The notes below the pieces were generated by a model. The model saw only the letters and a program-made list of their open reading frames with translations, searched no databases and was not told where the DNA came from. From Mucilaginibacter daejeonensis (lineage in GTDB: Bacteria > Bacteroidota > Bacteroidia > Sphingobacteriales > Sphingobacteriaceae): a DNA stretch of 64,000 nt. Shown here one piece after another: positions 40,274-49,223 of the stretch. How positions within the stretch are numbered: position 1 is the first letter of the stretch; each line of letters starts with the position of its first letter. A program made the position numbers and the translations under genes. Location: contig NZ_CP086068.1 in NCBI RefSeq assembly GCF_020783335.1, forward strand, positions 3,348,001-3,412,000. The letters run 5' to 3'.

Positions 40274-41458
40274 TCACTTCTCTCCTATGGTGGATATAAA
40301 ATATCGATCGAGCAATTGCTGAAAGCTTTTTTCCCAGGTGTCTCCCGCTGTATCGAGCACTACATTGGCTTCCAGCTCCCGATAATGATCACCGGTCAAC
40401 GCCTGCTGAATAGCTTGCGCCAGCGCCGTATGATCAGCTGGAGGTACCAGCAATCCGTTTTGACCCTGAACAATGAACTCAGGAAAAGAACCCACCTCGG
40501 TCGCGATCACTGTCCTGTTCAACGCAAATGCGGTCATTAGTACACCGCTTTGGGTGGCATCCAAATAAGGGCACACCACGAACTTGGCTTTGGTGATCAG
40601 GTCCACCAGCTCATCGTTATCTATATAACGATCAAGCACGGTAATGTTCTGTTCATGTTTTGAAAGTAACGCCTGATCGATCACATAGTCGTTAGCACGC
40701 TTCCCAGCGATAACTAGCCGCTGACCAGGAAAGCGAGCCAGAACTTGAGGCATCGCTTTCAGCAATACATCAATACCTTTGTATGAAGATATGCGCCCAA
40801 AGAATAAGATGTGCTCACGAGGCCCGTCATGCTGTTTTGCCCGGTGCTTAAAATACGAGTAAGGCCTCATCCTTATCACCTCCCGTTCACCTTTCACTTG
40901 CGGGTAGTTATCGTTAAATAGCTTTTTGGCGAACTCAGAATAAAAGATGAAGCACTTTTTGAATGGAAAATTAAAGAATAGCAAGTTAGGCAACCCGATC
41001 TTCCAGCTACCCTCTCCGGTATGGGGAACAGGGTCATGAATAGCTAAAAATGCTTTTTTAAAACGGAGCAGGTAAGGCAATAGTCCTACTGTTCTCAGGG
41101 TGTAACCTTCAAAATAAATATAAGACGGCTTATAGTTTTTTACCTGGGCAAGCACAGCTAACGATGCCTTAATGGTTGACCATGAAACCCCGCTTGGATG
41201 CTTATGGATAACGAACTGTGTACTGGCCGTACCTTCAAAGTATGGCGAGAGCGTATCACAGCATGATGGCGTCAGCACTTCTTCAGGCTTGGCCAGGTAT
41301 CGTCCATCCGGTAATTCTTTGATATCTGCCACGGTGGCCGTTCTGGATGCTGAGGTAACTTCGATGAACACGTGTACATCAGCATGCTGCTTCAGTACGC
41401 TGATCACATCGAGCGACAAGTCCAGAAAGAAGGTGGATGTGTAGTAAACTATCGTCAT
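40274..41458 (-). CDS. Glycosyltransferase family 4 protein
   Basis: This 394-aa GT-B glycosyltransferase has an N-terminal acceptor domain (YYTSTFFLDLSLDVISVLKQ, YKPSYIYFEGYTLRTVGLLP) and a donor domain with EHILFFGRISSYKGIDVLLKA, RLVIAGKRANDYV, ITVLDRYIDNDELVDLI, VVCPYLDATQSGVLMTAFAL and VIATEVGSFPEFI. The second half matches the family well. It lies 14 nt after the wzx-like gene in the same operon. Confidence 0.92.
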   Translation of the reverse strand: MTIVYYTSTFFLDLSLDVISVLKQHADVHVFIEVTSASRTATVADIKELPDGRYLAKPEEVLTPSCCDTLSPYFEGTASTQFVIHKHPSGVSWSTIKASLAVLAQVKNYKPSYIYFEGYTLRTVGLLPYLLRFKKAFLAIHDPVPHTGEGSWKIGLPNLLFFNFPFKKCFIFYSEFAKKLFNDNYPQVKGEREVIRMRPYSYFKHRAKQHDGPREHILFFGRISSYKGIDVLLKAMPQVLARFPGQRLVIAGKRANDYVIDQALLSKHEQNITVLDRYIDNDELVDLITKAKFVVCPYLDATQSGVLMTAFALNRTVIATEVGSFPEFIVQGQNGLLVPPADHTALAQAIQQALTGDHYRELEANVVLDTAGDTWEKSFQQLLDRYFISTIGEK

Positions 41459-41472
41459 GCCTATCCGTGATC

Positions 41473-42921
41473 TTAAGTGGTCAATGGCTTACGCAGAAAG
41501 AAGAAAGCCGCCGCTCCTCCCGCAAAGACCAGCGCACCGGCGAATAACACAAAACTATTTATATATGGGGCCGACCGCATACACAATAGAACGGTGCCGA
41601 TCATTGCGGTGTAAAATGCTACACAATGGCCCACTGTCATAAATTTTCTCTGGATCAGCGATACATCCTGTAAAACATGAAAGATCAGGAACGATGCGAA
41701 CACCGAGTAGTTGACCATAGCCAGTTCCTTGTAAAAGTACAGCCCGGCAAAGCAGCCGGCCACATTGATCACCAAGCTGGCAATGTTGAACCACATATCC
41801 AGTTTTTCCTGGCCAATGGCTACCAATAAGTTGGCTTGCAACAGCACGGTGGGCAACACCAAAAAGGTCAGGAACATTTCCTGCAAACAGGCAATGGCCC
41901 CCGGGTAGCCGTTACCGAACGCCAATGGAATGATCAGCCCGGCAAATGCGTACATAAAAACGTAAGTAAGCAAAGCGAACAAAGTATAACCGATGAAGAT
42001 GTTCTTGTACAACTGCCTCAGCTTGTCTGTATCGCCGTCATTATAGTATTTAATGAATTGCGGATAGATCGTGGTGGAGGCGATGACCGGCATGATCTGC
42101 AAAACCGAGAAGATGCGAAAAGCTACCTCATAATCGGCGACATCGGTAAGGGTCAGCATTTTAGAAATGATGATATTGCCGATCTTCCAGTAAATTATGG
42201 AGATACTGCCGATCACAATGAACTGCCAGTTGCGGGCGATCAGGTCTTTCAAGTCGGCATAGCTTACGGCTGCGTTCCACAGAGAGCGAAGCGACAAACT
42301 GTTAGTGGAGCCAAGCTTAATGAACAAGCCCAGCGTGAACAAACGGATCAGAATGGTGGCCAAGGCCAGCACAGTGATCGGGAAAGGTGTTATGAACAAC
42401 ACGCATCCTACCAAAAGTCTCAAAAAACCATCGATCACCAATATGACAGCCGTTTTGCGCTGTTCATTTTGTACGATGTTAAGGCTTTTGATCGCGTTAA
42501 TAAAGTTGTCGAATATAATATTGGTTCCCAGCAGGATGCACAGCAAGCGTATTTGTGGGTTAGGATAAAGGATGTACGCTATGATGATGTTGATCAGGTA
42601 AAAGGCAACACCTAACCCGAATTGGGTCTTAATAAATTTAGCGGTGAAGCCTACAGTATCCTTCTCCAACACATACTGCCTGATGAACCATTGCCCGAGT
42701 CCCATGGACGAGAAGGCAGCTACCAACTGGTAAACCGTGGTCGAGATCAGGAACTGCGCGAATATCTCGGCACTGTAACGACGTGCCACGATAGCGAAGA
42801 ACAAAAAGACAAAAAGTATTTGCAGGATGTTGGCCACAACACCCCAAATGCTGTTCTTGACCAACGCCGAACGGGTCGGGTCAAGCTTCTGCTTCCGGGA
42901 TATATTCAACATCATCTTCAT
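41473..42921 (-). CDS. Wzx-like polysaccharide flippase
   Basis: This 482-aa membrane protein has about 12-14 predicted helices, such as WGVVANILQILFVFLFFAIV, YLINIIIAYILYP and FALLTYVFMYAFAGLIIPLA. The N-terminal pattern ...LVKNSIWGVVANILQ and ARRYSAEIFAQFLIS is typical of the polysaccharide biosynthesis (Wzx/RfbX) branch of the MOP superfamily. It would flip lipid-linked repeat units across the inner membrane. Its start overlaps the end of the wzy-like gene by about 30-40 nt depending on which of three Met codons is used. Confidence 0.92.
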   Translation of the reverse strand: MKMMLNISRKQKLDPTRSALVKNSIWGVVANILQILFVFLFFAIVARRYSAEIFAQFLISTTVYQLVAAFSSMGLGQWFIRQYVLEKDTVGFTAKFIKTQFGLGVAFYLINIIIAYILYPNPQIRLLCILLGTNIIFDNFINAIKSLNIVQNEQRKTAVILVIDGFLRLLVGCVLFITPFPITVLALATILIRLFTLGLFIKLGSTNSLSLRSLWNAAVSYADLKDLIARNWQFIVIGSISIIYWKIGNIIISKMLTLTDVADYEVAFRIFSVLQIMPVIASTTIYPQFIKYYNDGDTDKLRQLYKNIFIGYTLFALLTYVFMYAFAGLIIPLAFGNGYPGAIACLQEMFLTFLVLPTVLLQANLLVAIGQEKLDMWFNIASLVINVAGCFAGLYFYKELAMVNYSVFASFLIFHVLQDVSLIQRKFMTVGHCVAFYTAMIGTVLLCMRSAPYINSFVLFAGALVFAGGAAAFFFLRKPLTT

Positions 42922-44212
42922 ATACTGGGTAGCAAATGATCAGGATGAGCATACTCACTGCCATGATCAATATCCGATAGTCATATATGGAGTATACCGT
43001 ATTAAAGGCCACCGCCCAGCTGATCAGTGATGCGATAAAGAAGGCCACCTTACGGTCGTAAATGCCTTTGAAGTAGTAGATCAGTCCCTTGAACAAAGGT
43101 ATAAGCAGGAACAGCACGAAAATACCGAATCCGATAAAGCCTGTTTCAGACATGATCTTCAGGTAACCATTCTCAGGCTGGTCAAAGTAAACCAGCTGAC
43201 CATCGGCCACTTCAAGGTACTGGCCTTGTGCATGCCTGATCACGTAGTTCTGGTAATTGCCCGAACCGATACCCAGCCAAGGGTGTTTCTTTGATATCTC
43301 GAAAGCCTCTTTCCATATGCTTTGACGGAAGATAAGGTCCTCAGATATATTCTTGGTACGATCGAACACCCCTGTTTGAACCGAGATGAACGTGAAGATC
43401 AGGTAACCGGCAATGGCGGCCACCACGCCATGTACGCGGTAGCGTTTAGCGGCCATAAAGAATACGATGACCACACCCAGTGCAAAACCACCGAATGCTG
43501 CCCGGCTACCAGCCAAACTGATACCTACGATAGCCAGCACAAATACCAGATAATTGAGCAGATATTCACGACGTGAGGCATTGCTCTCTACATACAGGAA
43601 CAGGAAGCTCCCTAAAGCCAGATACTGACCACTGGCTTGCGAATCGTAGAACACGCCCGGGTAGCGGTTGATCTTAAAAATAGGGTCAACCGTGTTAGGA
43701 CTCAGTTGCGGATACCAGGTGAATTTCAAACCAACGATAGCTTGTATAAGCACGAAGGAAAGCGAGAACAGGTAGGCAACTTTTAATGCTTTGATAGACC
43801 GGCCAAAAAAGGTCGGGTCTTTATAACACTCCGTTAAATAAAAACGGGCAAAAATGAATATGGGTAATACCTTAAAAAAGTTCAGGTATGCCCTTGAAGG
43901 AAAATCTGACGCAAGCCCGCCCAACAATACGATGGATGCAAAGCATACGAACAGGAAGAAGTAGAAACCATTAGGGTTATCATGGTTAATGACGGTGAAT
44001 TCTTTTAATAAGAATATAAGTGCATAAACACTCACTACGTCAAAAACCTTGATACCTCCCCACGCCTCATTAGTTACCTTCAGGTCCATAAAGGGTAAAA
44101 AGAAAAGTACGAAAAGTACAAAGGAGCTTACAGAGTTCCCTTTAAAATAAATGTAAAAGGCAAAAAGCAATAAAGCTACACCCGGTAAAATATAGATCAG
44201 CTTATCGAGCAT
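42881..44212 (-). CDS. Wzy/O-antigen-ligase-like polymerase
   Basis: This 443-aa membrane protein has about ten to twelve helices and the Wzy_C/O-antigen ligase region: VDPIFKINRYPGVFYDSQASGQYLALG, ISLAGSRAAFGGFALGVVIVFF and a large periplasmic loop with HPWLGIGSGNYQNYVIRHAQ, in which the Arg and His are typical functional residues. It would polymerise flipped repeat units. It follows wzc after 55 nt with a hairpin at the wzc end, and its 3-prime end overlaps the wzx-like gene. Confidence 0.9.
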   Translation of the reverse strand: MLDKLIYILPGVALLLFAFYIYFKGNSVSSFVLFVLFFLPFMDLKVTNEAWGGIKVFDVVSVYALIFLLKEFTVINHDNPNGFYFFLFVCFASIVLLGGLASDFPSRAYLNFFKVLPIFIFARFYLTECYKDPTFFGRSIKALKVAYLFSLSFVLIQAIVGLKFTWYPQLSPNTVDPIFKINRYPGVFYDSQASGQYLALGSFLFLYVESNASRREYLLNYLVFVLAIVGISLAGSRAAFGGFALGVVIVFFMAAKRYRVHGVVAAIAGYLIFTFISVQTGVFDRTKNISEDLIFRQSIWKEAFEISKKHPWLGIGSGNYQNYVIRHAQGQYLEVADGQLVYFDQPENGYLKIMSETGFIGFGIFVLFLLIPLFKGLIYYFKGIYDRKVAFFIASLISWAVAFNTVYSIYDYRILIMAVSMLILIICYPVYEDDVEYIPEAEA

Positions 44213-44257
44213 TGATCAATCGCTTGTTAGGAAAAGTGATGAAAGGAAGAAGAAAGG

Positions 44258-44283
44258 GCTAAGCAGATCAGAATCTGCTTAGC
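44258..44283 (-). terminator. Hairpin spanning the wzc stop codon
   Basis: GCTAAGCAGAT and ATCTGCTTAGC form a perfect 11-bp stem with loop CAGA (plus-strand reading). On the minus strand it is followed by CCCTTTCTTCTTCC, a pyrimidine-rich but not pure T tract. The wzc stop codon (44270-44268) lies inside the hairpin. It could partly reduce transcription into wzy and the genes beyond, or stabilise the wza-wzc mRNA. Confidence 0.5.
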
Positions 44284-46682
44284 AACCCTTTCCAAAAACG
44301 TTTGAACGAAGTACCTCTTGATTGAGGATTGTAGTAACTGTTATCGTAGTTGTAACCGTAACCGTATTTATTCTTTTTGATACCGTTAAAAACGATATTC
44401 AAGTTAGGCAAATACTCGTTCTCAACTACGTTACCTAAAAAGTTAAGCTCATCGCGGCTGGTGTAGCCCTGCCTGATCACGTATAAGCAAACATCAGCCT
44501 GTTTGGCAATGATCATGGCGTCGGTGACCAGGTGTAATGGCGCGGTGTCAATAACCACGTCGTCGTAGTTGTTCCTCAACTCATTGATGAAGGTCGATAA
44601 ACTGCCCTTTTCCAACAACTCCGAAGGGTCTAGCGGTATCTGCCCTACCCCGACCACATCAAGACCAGGATTATTTGGCGTAGCCTGAATGATGCTCTGT
44701 AAAGATGCATTACCGTTCAGATATTCGCTGATGCCCGGGTGGTTCGATGGCAGGTCATAGATCCTGGTCACTTTCGGTTTACGCAGGTCCATTTCCAAAA
44801 GAACCGTTTTACGGCCCGATGCTGCCAATGATGCTGCCAGGTTGGTGCTCACAAAGCTTTTACCTTCTTTTGATACACTCGATGTCAGCATGGTCACCCT
44901 GCCTTTTGGCTGACCGTAACCGCGGTCATCGTAATGCTCGCCTGCAGGCACAGCGGTTCTGGCTTCAACATTTTGGTGCAGATAATTCAGGTTGGTACGT
45001 AACGTACGGAACTGCTCACCTACCAAATGATGCTTGGTATTCACCACAATGGCCTCATTGTCCAGGTCATTGTATGATAGTTCAGCAATGATCGGCACGT
45101 TCAGGTTGGTCTCAATGTCGCGACGACCAGTGATCCTGCCGTTGAATGCCTGCCTGAAGTAAATGATCAGGAATGGCAGCCCTAAGCCGATCAGCAGTGC
45201 TAAAGCCATGACCAGTGGTGGCTTAGGCCATTTTTTGTCGCCAATGTTAGCCTTGTCCACAATACGTGCATCAACAAAGGTAGAAGCGTAGCTCAACGCC
45301 AATTCCTCACGTTTTTGCAACAAATACACATACAGGTTCTCTTTGATCGATTGCTGGCGTTTCATACCAACGAACTGACGCTCCTGTACCGGTATGTCCT
45401 TGATCGATGATTCGGTCTTGTTACTTACGGCCAGCAACTCACGTTTAGAGTTCAATAAAGACGCCTTGATACCGCTCACCGTCTCACGGATAGCCGTTTT
45501 GGTCAACGCGATCTGTTTGTTGATCGGCTCAAATAACGGGTTGTTCTCAGGCGTGGTGGCCAGCAAGGCACTTTTTTTCAGTTGTAACTCGGTCAGTTTC
45601 TCAACTTGGCCGTTCAATGTAGGATCTGATATACCTATCGTTGCCGGCGCACTTACACTGTTAGATGAAGAGTTAACATAGCGCTCGATACCATCGATCA
45701 CGTTCAATTGAACGTTCACTTCATTGAGTTTACTATCATTAGCCTGTACGTTCTCCAGGTAAGCCTTAGCCTGCGAATTGATATCGGTCAACCCTTGGCT
45801 ACTGCGGTAACCCTCAACTTGCTTTTCGGCACTGCTTAGCTCTCCGGTGAGTGAGGCTAAACGGCGATCGATAAAGTCGATAGTACTTTTGGTGGTGCGT
45901 TTCTGTTCATCTGATGCCGCATCGTTATACGCAGTGATCAGACTATTTAAAAAGTCAAGACCACGTTGAGGCACTTCGTCAGTGATGAACAGACCTATAG
46001 TTGGTGCAAGTTTATCGAGCAAATGCGCATCCAGCGCTTTGATGTAGTCGTTGCTTACTACTTCAGGGTCGTTCACGTTAACAGTGACCACTGAACCAAC
46101 GTATTGATCAAGCGAAGCGGTAGGTTTTAACACCCAGGTACCACCGCTATTTTTAAATGATTCGTTGAAAGCTATGCTGCGTTTCTTCTCGTCCTCCTCT
46201 ACCTCAAAGTGTTTGGCATCTTTGATGGTCACATCAAGTTCGGCATTGCTGACCCTTCCCTTTTTCAAAAGAACCAGTTTGAACGGAGGATCTTCGTAAA
46301 GATCTTCCGTTTTTAGTCCTTTTTTCAATTTATAGGTGGTCCACAGTTGCAGGTCATTTACCACCTTGCTCACCAACTTCTTCGACCGCAAGATCTCGAT
46401 CTCCGATTCTGCGTTCTTTGGCGAGCTGGATTGCTCCAGTTCAGGTAACGCAGCTTTGTCTTGCGGCGATTTCTTCTCGTCCTTCACTAATATGGTGGCA
46501 CTTACTTCGTACGATGGATTCGCATTTTGTAAGTAAAGGTAAGCGCCCGCAAATGCTAAGGCCAGGCATAGCAAAAAGAGCGGCCAATGATAGAAATACT
46601 TACCCAACACCGTTTTCATATCAGAAAACTGATGTTTATTGGCTTTGGGATTGTTTGACGCCTGCCTTGTGTTCATGATCAA
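44268..46682 (-). CDS. Polysaccharide co-polymerase with tyrosine autokinase domain (Wzc-like)
   Basis: This 804-aa inner-membrane protein controls chain length and export. It has an N-terminal Wzz domain with a first membrane helix (FYHWPLFLLCLALAFAGAYLYL), a long periplasmic coiled region, a second helix (PPLVMALALLIGLGLPFLIIY) and the BY-kinase domain. The kinase has Walker A SSVSKEGKS (about residue 605), A-prime VLLEMDLRKPK and Walker B DDVVIDTAP. The C-terminal tail has six Tyr in KYGYGYNYDNSYY, the autophosphorylation cluster. It overlaps wza by 4 nt. A matching low-molecular-weight phosphatase gene is not in the window. Confidence 0.96.
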   Translation of the reverse strand: MIMNTRQASNNPKANKHQFSDMKTVLGKYFYHWPLFLLCLALAFAGAYLYLQNANPSYEVSATILVKDEKKSPQDKAALPELEQSSSPKNAESEIEILRSKKLVSKVVNDLQLWTTYKLKKGLKTEDLYEDPPFKLVLLKKGRVSNAELDVTIKDAKHFEVEEDEKKRSIAFNESFKNSGGTWVLKPTASLDQYVGSVVTVNVNDPEVVSNDYIKALDAHLLDKLAPTIGLFITDEVPQRGLDFLNSLITAYNDAASDEQKRTTKSTIDFIDRRLASLTGELSSAEKQVEGYRSSQGLTDINSQAKAYLENVQANDSKLNEVNVQLNVIDGIERYVNSSSNSVSAPATIGISDPTLNGQVEKLTELQLKKSALLATTPENNPLFEPINKQIALTKTAIRETVSGIKASLLNSKRELLAVSNKTESSIKDIPVQERQFVGMKRQQSIKENLYVYLLQKREELALSYASTFVDARIVDKANIGDKKWPKPPLVMALALLIGLGLPFLIIYFRQAFNGRITGRRDIETNLNVPIIAELSYNDLDNEAIVVNTKHHLVGEQFRTLRTNLNYLHQNVEARTAVPAGEHYDDRGYGQPKGRVTMLTSSVSKEGKSFVSTNLAASLAASGRKTVLLEMDLRKPKVTRIYDLPSNHPGISEYLNGNASLQSIIQATPNNPGLDVVGVGQIPLDPSELLEKGSLSTFINELRNNYDDVVIDTAPLHLVTDAMIIAKQADVCLYVIRQGYTSRDELNFLGNVVENEYLPNLNIVFNGIKKNKYGYGYNYDNSYYNPQSRGTSFKRFWKGLLSRF

Positions 46683-47473
46683 TTAGTGAATAATGAGATA
46701 GCGATGGCCACTAATGTTAAGGCCGAGATGATCAAGCTGGCATTGCGGTAACCGGTATCAACAGTAGCCAGTTTTGATTTGCTTGGTTGTACGAATAAAA
46801 GGTCGTTAGATTTCATGTAGAAATACGGCGACTGAAAAAGGTTCTTTGAGGTAAGGTCAAGAGGGATGTAAGTTCTTTTACCGTCGATCTCCCTTACTAA
46901 AGTGATATCGTCACGTTTTGCAGTGATGTTCAGGTCACCGGCTAAACTCAACGCTTCAGTAACGGTCAGCCTGTCGCTGGTGCTGCGGTAGATGTTCGGA
47001 CGCATCACATCACCCAGAACGGCAACTTTGAAGCTTACGATCTTAACGGCAACGGTAGGTTTGCTCAGGTAAGCGGTAAGTTGTTGTTGTAATTTGGTAG
47101 CCAATTCAGAGCTTGACAAGCCACTTACTTTAACCACACCTAATAAAGGCAGGGTCACTTCGCCGTTAGCGTTCACAGTATAACCATAAACCGGGTTCAA
47201 AGCATCAGTACCGGCATTGATGATATTGTTGGTGAATACGTTGGCAGCATCCTGGTTCAAGCTGGTCACGCTGATAGACAGCTGATCATCAGGTTGAATG
47301 GTTAATGACGACATGTTGGTGATGGCCTCAGAGGTCACTTTTGAACGGTCAAGATCCTGGAAGTAAGGGATCTTTTTGTAAGAAGTACAGGAAGATAACG
47401 CGGCAGTTATTCCCAATACTACGACCAAATTCTTGAATAGCTTAGCTGTTCTAGTACTCGTTCTTGATTTCAT
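46679..47473 (-). CDS. Polysaccharide export outer-membrane lipoprotein (Wza-like)
   Basis: This 264-aa lipoprotein has lipobox LSSC (Cys29). A Poly_export domain (SSLTIQPDDQLSISVTSLN, VTLPLLGVVKVSGLSSSELA) is followed by an SLBB-like domain (KVAVLGDVMRPNIYRS, ITLVREIDGKRTYIPLDL) and a C-terminal hydrophobic helix (LIISALTLVAIAISLF), as in Bacteroidota Wza proteins. It forms the outer-membrane exit for the polymer made by the downstream genes. It is the first gene of the cluster on the minus strand and is divergent from the second beta-helix gene. Confidence 0.95.
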   Translation of the reverse strand: MKSRTSTRTAKLFKNLVVVLGITAALSSCTSYKKIPYFQDLDRSKVTSEAITNMSSLTIQPDDQLSISVTSLNQDAANVFTNNIINAGTDALNPVYGYTVNANGEVTLPLLGVVKVSGLSSSELATKLQQQLTAYLSKPTVAVKIVSFKVAVLGDVMRPNIYRSTSDRLTVTEALSLAGDLNITAKRDDITLVREIDGKRTYIPLDLTSKNLFQSPYFYMKSNDLLFVQPSKSKLATVDTGYRNASLIISALTLVAIAISLFTN

Positions 47474-47825
47474 AGATAGATAGTTATATGGTTATTAAAT
47501 TATACTTGACGTGTGATAATACTTGAACATACGGCAGAACGATATATGGATATATGTTTTATAGCGTATGTGTGTATGTCGTGATAGCTACTAAATGAAA
47601 TTTTTTGCCTTTGGTTTGCGTAAACGTCATTTAGTTATAAACTATTTTTTGCACAGGCCTGCGATCGATATCATATTAGCGGGCTTTAAGAACCATTTAT
47701 CTGCCCAAGCGTATTCGAAAAAGCATTTTTTCTCTGCTCACCGGCCATTAACAGCACGAATCATTTTTAAACACAATAAAATTTAAATTTTGTTAACACA
47801 TCACGGTACTAATTACCGATTCAAT
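47474..47825. other. Divergent promoter region between wza-like and beta-helix genes
   Basis: This 352-bp AT-rich region must drive the polysaccharide operon (minus) and the beta-helix gene (plus). A -7-like AAATTTTG lies about 30 nt before the beta-helix ATG. A small plus-strand frame (47595-47786) is present but has no support as a gene. No recognisable regulatory RNA was found. Confidence 0.5.
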
Positions 47826-49148
47826 ATGAGGTCAATATATTTTTTGATAATATTGTTTTTAACTGTGCAAAGTACTTCTGCAAAAAGTATATATGTAAGC
47901 TCAAGTAACGGCAATGACAAGTACGATGGCTCAAGCACCGGCCGCGCTAAAAAGACACTTCAGAAGGCTGCAGACATGACATCACCGGGCGATACCGTTT
48001 TTGTGATGCAGGGCACCTACACTAATGATTGTAGCGTTTGCAACGTGGTGAACATCACCCGAAGCGGTAAAAAGGACCGGTATATCACGTACATCAACTA
48101 CCCCGGCCAACATCCAGTGATCCGGTTCAATGGCTGGGCGGGCATCTCGCTCACTAAAGGTGTAAGCTATGTCAGAGTTGAGGGTATGGAGGTGGTAGGT
48201 TATAATGCCAAGCTTACGCTGGCCAATGCGCTTAAACAACCTCAAAGCTGCGCAAATAAAAAAGGCGAGATCGATCCAAGATACAATGGTAACGGCATCG
48301 TGATCGAAAGTTATAAGCGCAAACGTTCGCATCACATCGCTATTGTGCGCAACACTGTTCATGATTGTGGCGGCGGGGGCATCGGTGCATCGCAATGCGA
48401 CTACATCAACGTGGAAGAGAACGTGGTTTACAATAACAGTTTATACAGCCTTTTCGGTACCAGCGGTATCGCCTTTTATCAATTCTATAACTATGATACT
48501 GCACCCGGCTATCACAATGTGATCCGCAGGAACAAGTGCTACAACAACCGCTCGTTAGTGCCTTGGATCAAGATGTGTAAGATCTACGACGGCAATGGCA
48601 TTATCATCGATGATTTCAGGAACAAACAGAACGGTTCAAAACAGGGCGATTACAAAAGCCGCACACTGATCGAGAACAATATCTGCTGGTTCAATGGCGG
48701 TACGGGCATACACGCCTTTCAAAGCGACCATGTGGATATTATTAACAACACGGCCTATTGTAACTCGCGAAGCCCGGAGTTCAACCCTGGGCAGATCCTC
48801 ACCGGTGTGAGTAACGATGTACGCATCGTCAATAATATTTTGGTGGCCGATAACGCCTCGGTGATCAACTCCAATTATCAGAATACCCGTTTGATCTATG
48901 AGAATAATTTGCATTACAATGTGACAGACCCCTCTAAAGCGGTGATCAACGTGACCAGTGGCTCATGTATCAACGGCAAAGATCCAGGCTTCGTGAACGC
49001 ATCGAATAGCCTGAACGCCAATTTTGATATCAAAAAGAGCAGTCCTTGTGTGGGTAAAGGCCATCCGCGTATGTACAGCACAACTGATTTTACAGGTGCT
49101 GAACGCAGCAAAACTTCTACAGCCAGCATCGGTGCATTCGAGCCGTGA
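47826..49148 (+). CDS. Secreted right-handed parallel beta-helix protein
   Basis: This protein of about 440 aa runs from the ATG at 47826, whose signal peptide is SIYFLIILFLTVQSTSAKS; an upstream in-frame start at 47790 would add 12 residues. A DUF1565-like start (IYVSSSNGNDKYDGSS, then MTSPGDTVFVMQGTY) is followed by beta-helix coils (VRVEGMEVVGYNA, IAIVRNTVHDCGGGG, INVEENVVYNNSLY, TLIENNICWFNGGTG, VDIINNTAYCNS). It ends TASIGAFEP, a common end of such repeats. It is divergent from the polysaccharide operon and probably cleaves or modifies that polymer. Confidence 0.87.
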   Translation: MRSIYFLIILFLTVQSTSAKSIYVSSSNGNDKYDGSSTGRAKKTLQKAADMTSPGDTVFVMQGTYTNDCSVCNVVNITRSGKKDRYITYINYPGQHPVIRFNGWAGISLTKGVSYVRVEGMEVVGYNAKLTLANALKQPQSCANKKGEIDPRYNGNGIVIESYKRKRSHHIAIVRNTVHDCGGGGIGASQCDYINVEENVVYNNSLYSLFGTSGIAFYQFYNYDTAPGYHNVIRRNKCYNNRSLVPWIKMCKIYDGNGIIIDDFRNKQNGSKQGDYKSRTLIENNICWFNGGTGIHAFQSDHVDIINNTAYCNSRSPEFNPGQILTGVSNDVRIVNNILVADNASVINSNYQNTRLIYENNLHYNVTDPSKAVINVTSGSCINGKDPGFVNASNSLNANFDIKKSSPCVGKGHPRMYSTTDFTGAERSKTSTASIGAFEP

Positions 49149-49165
49149 TCAGTGTACAAATACCA

Positions 49166-49215
49166 GCCATAAACAACAAAAGGCGACCATATGGTCGCCT
49201 TTTGTTGTTTATGGC
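49166..49215. terminator. Bidirectional terminator forming a perfect 50-bp palindrome
   Basis: The arms 49166-49190 and 49191-49215 are exact reverse complements (25 bp each). The stem core is AAAAGGCGACC/GGTCGCCTTTT with central ATAT as the likely loop. It lies between the convergent beta-helix and GH43 genes and has A- and T-runs for both strands. The stem is longer than needed for termination. Confidence 0.92.
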
Positions 49216-49223
49216 ATGAATAG

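Noticed and set aside
41836..42615. 259-codon plus-strand open frame rich in Gln and His
   Set aside because: It is a shadow of the membrane-protein (Wzx) gene; hydrophobic codons read backwards give Gln/Asn/His-rich nonsense.
47595..47786. 63-codon plus-strand frame upstream of the second beta-helix gene
   Set aside because: It has AT-rich promoter-like sequence, no codon preference and no homologous features; it probably occurs by chance.
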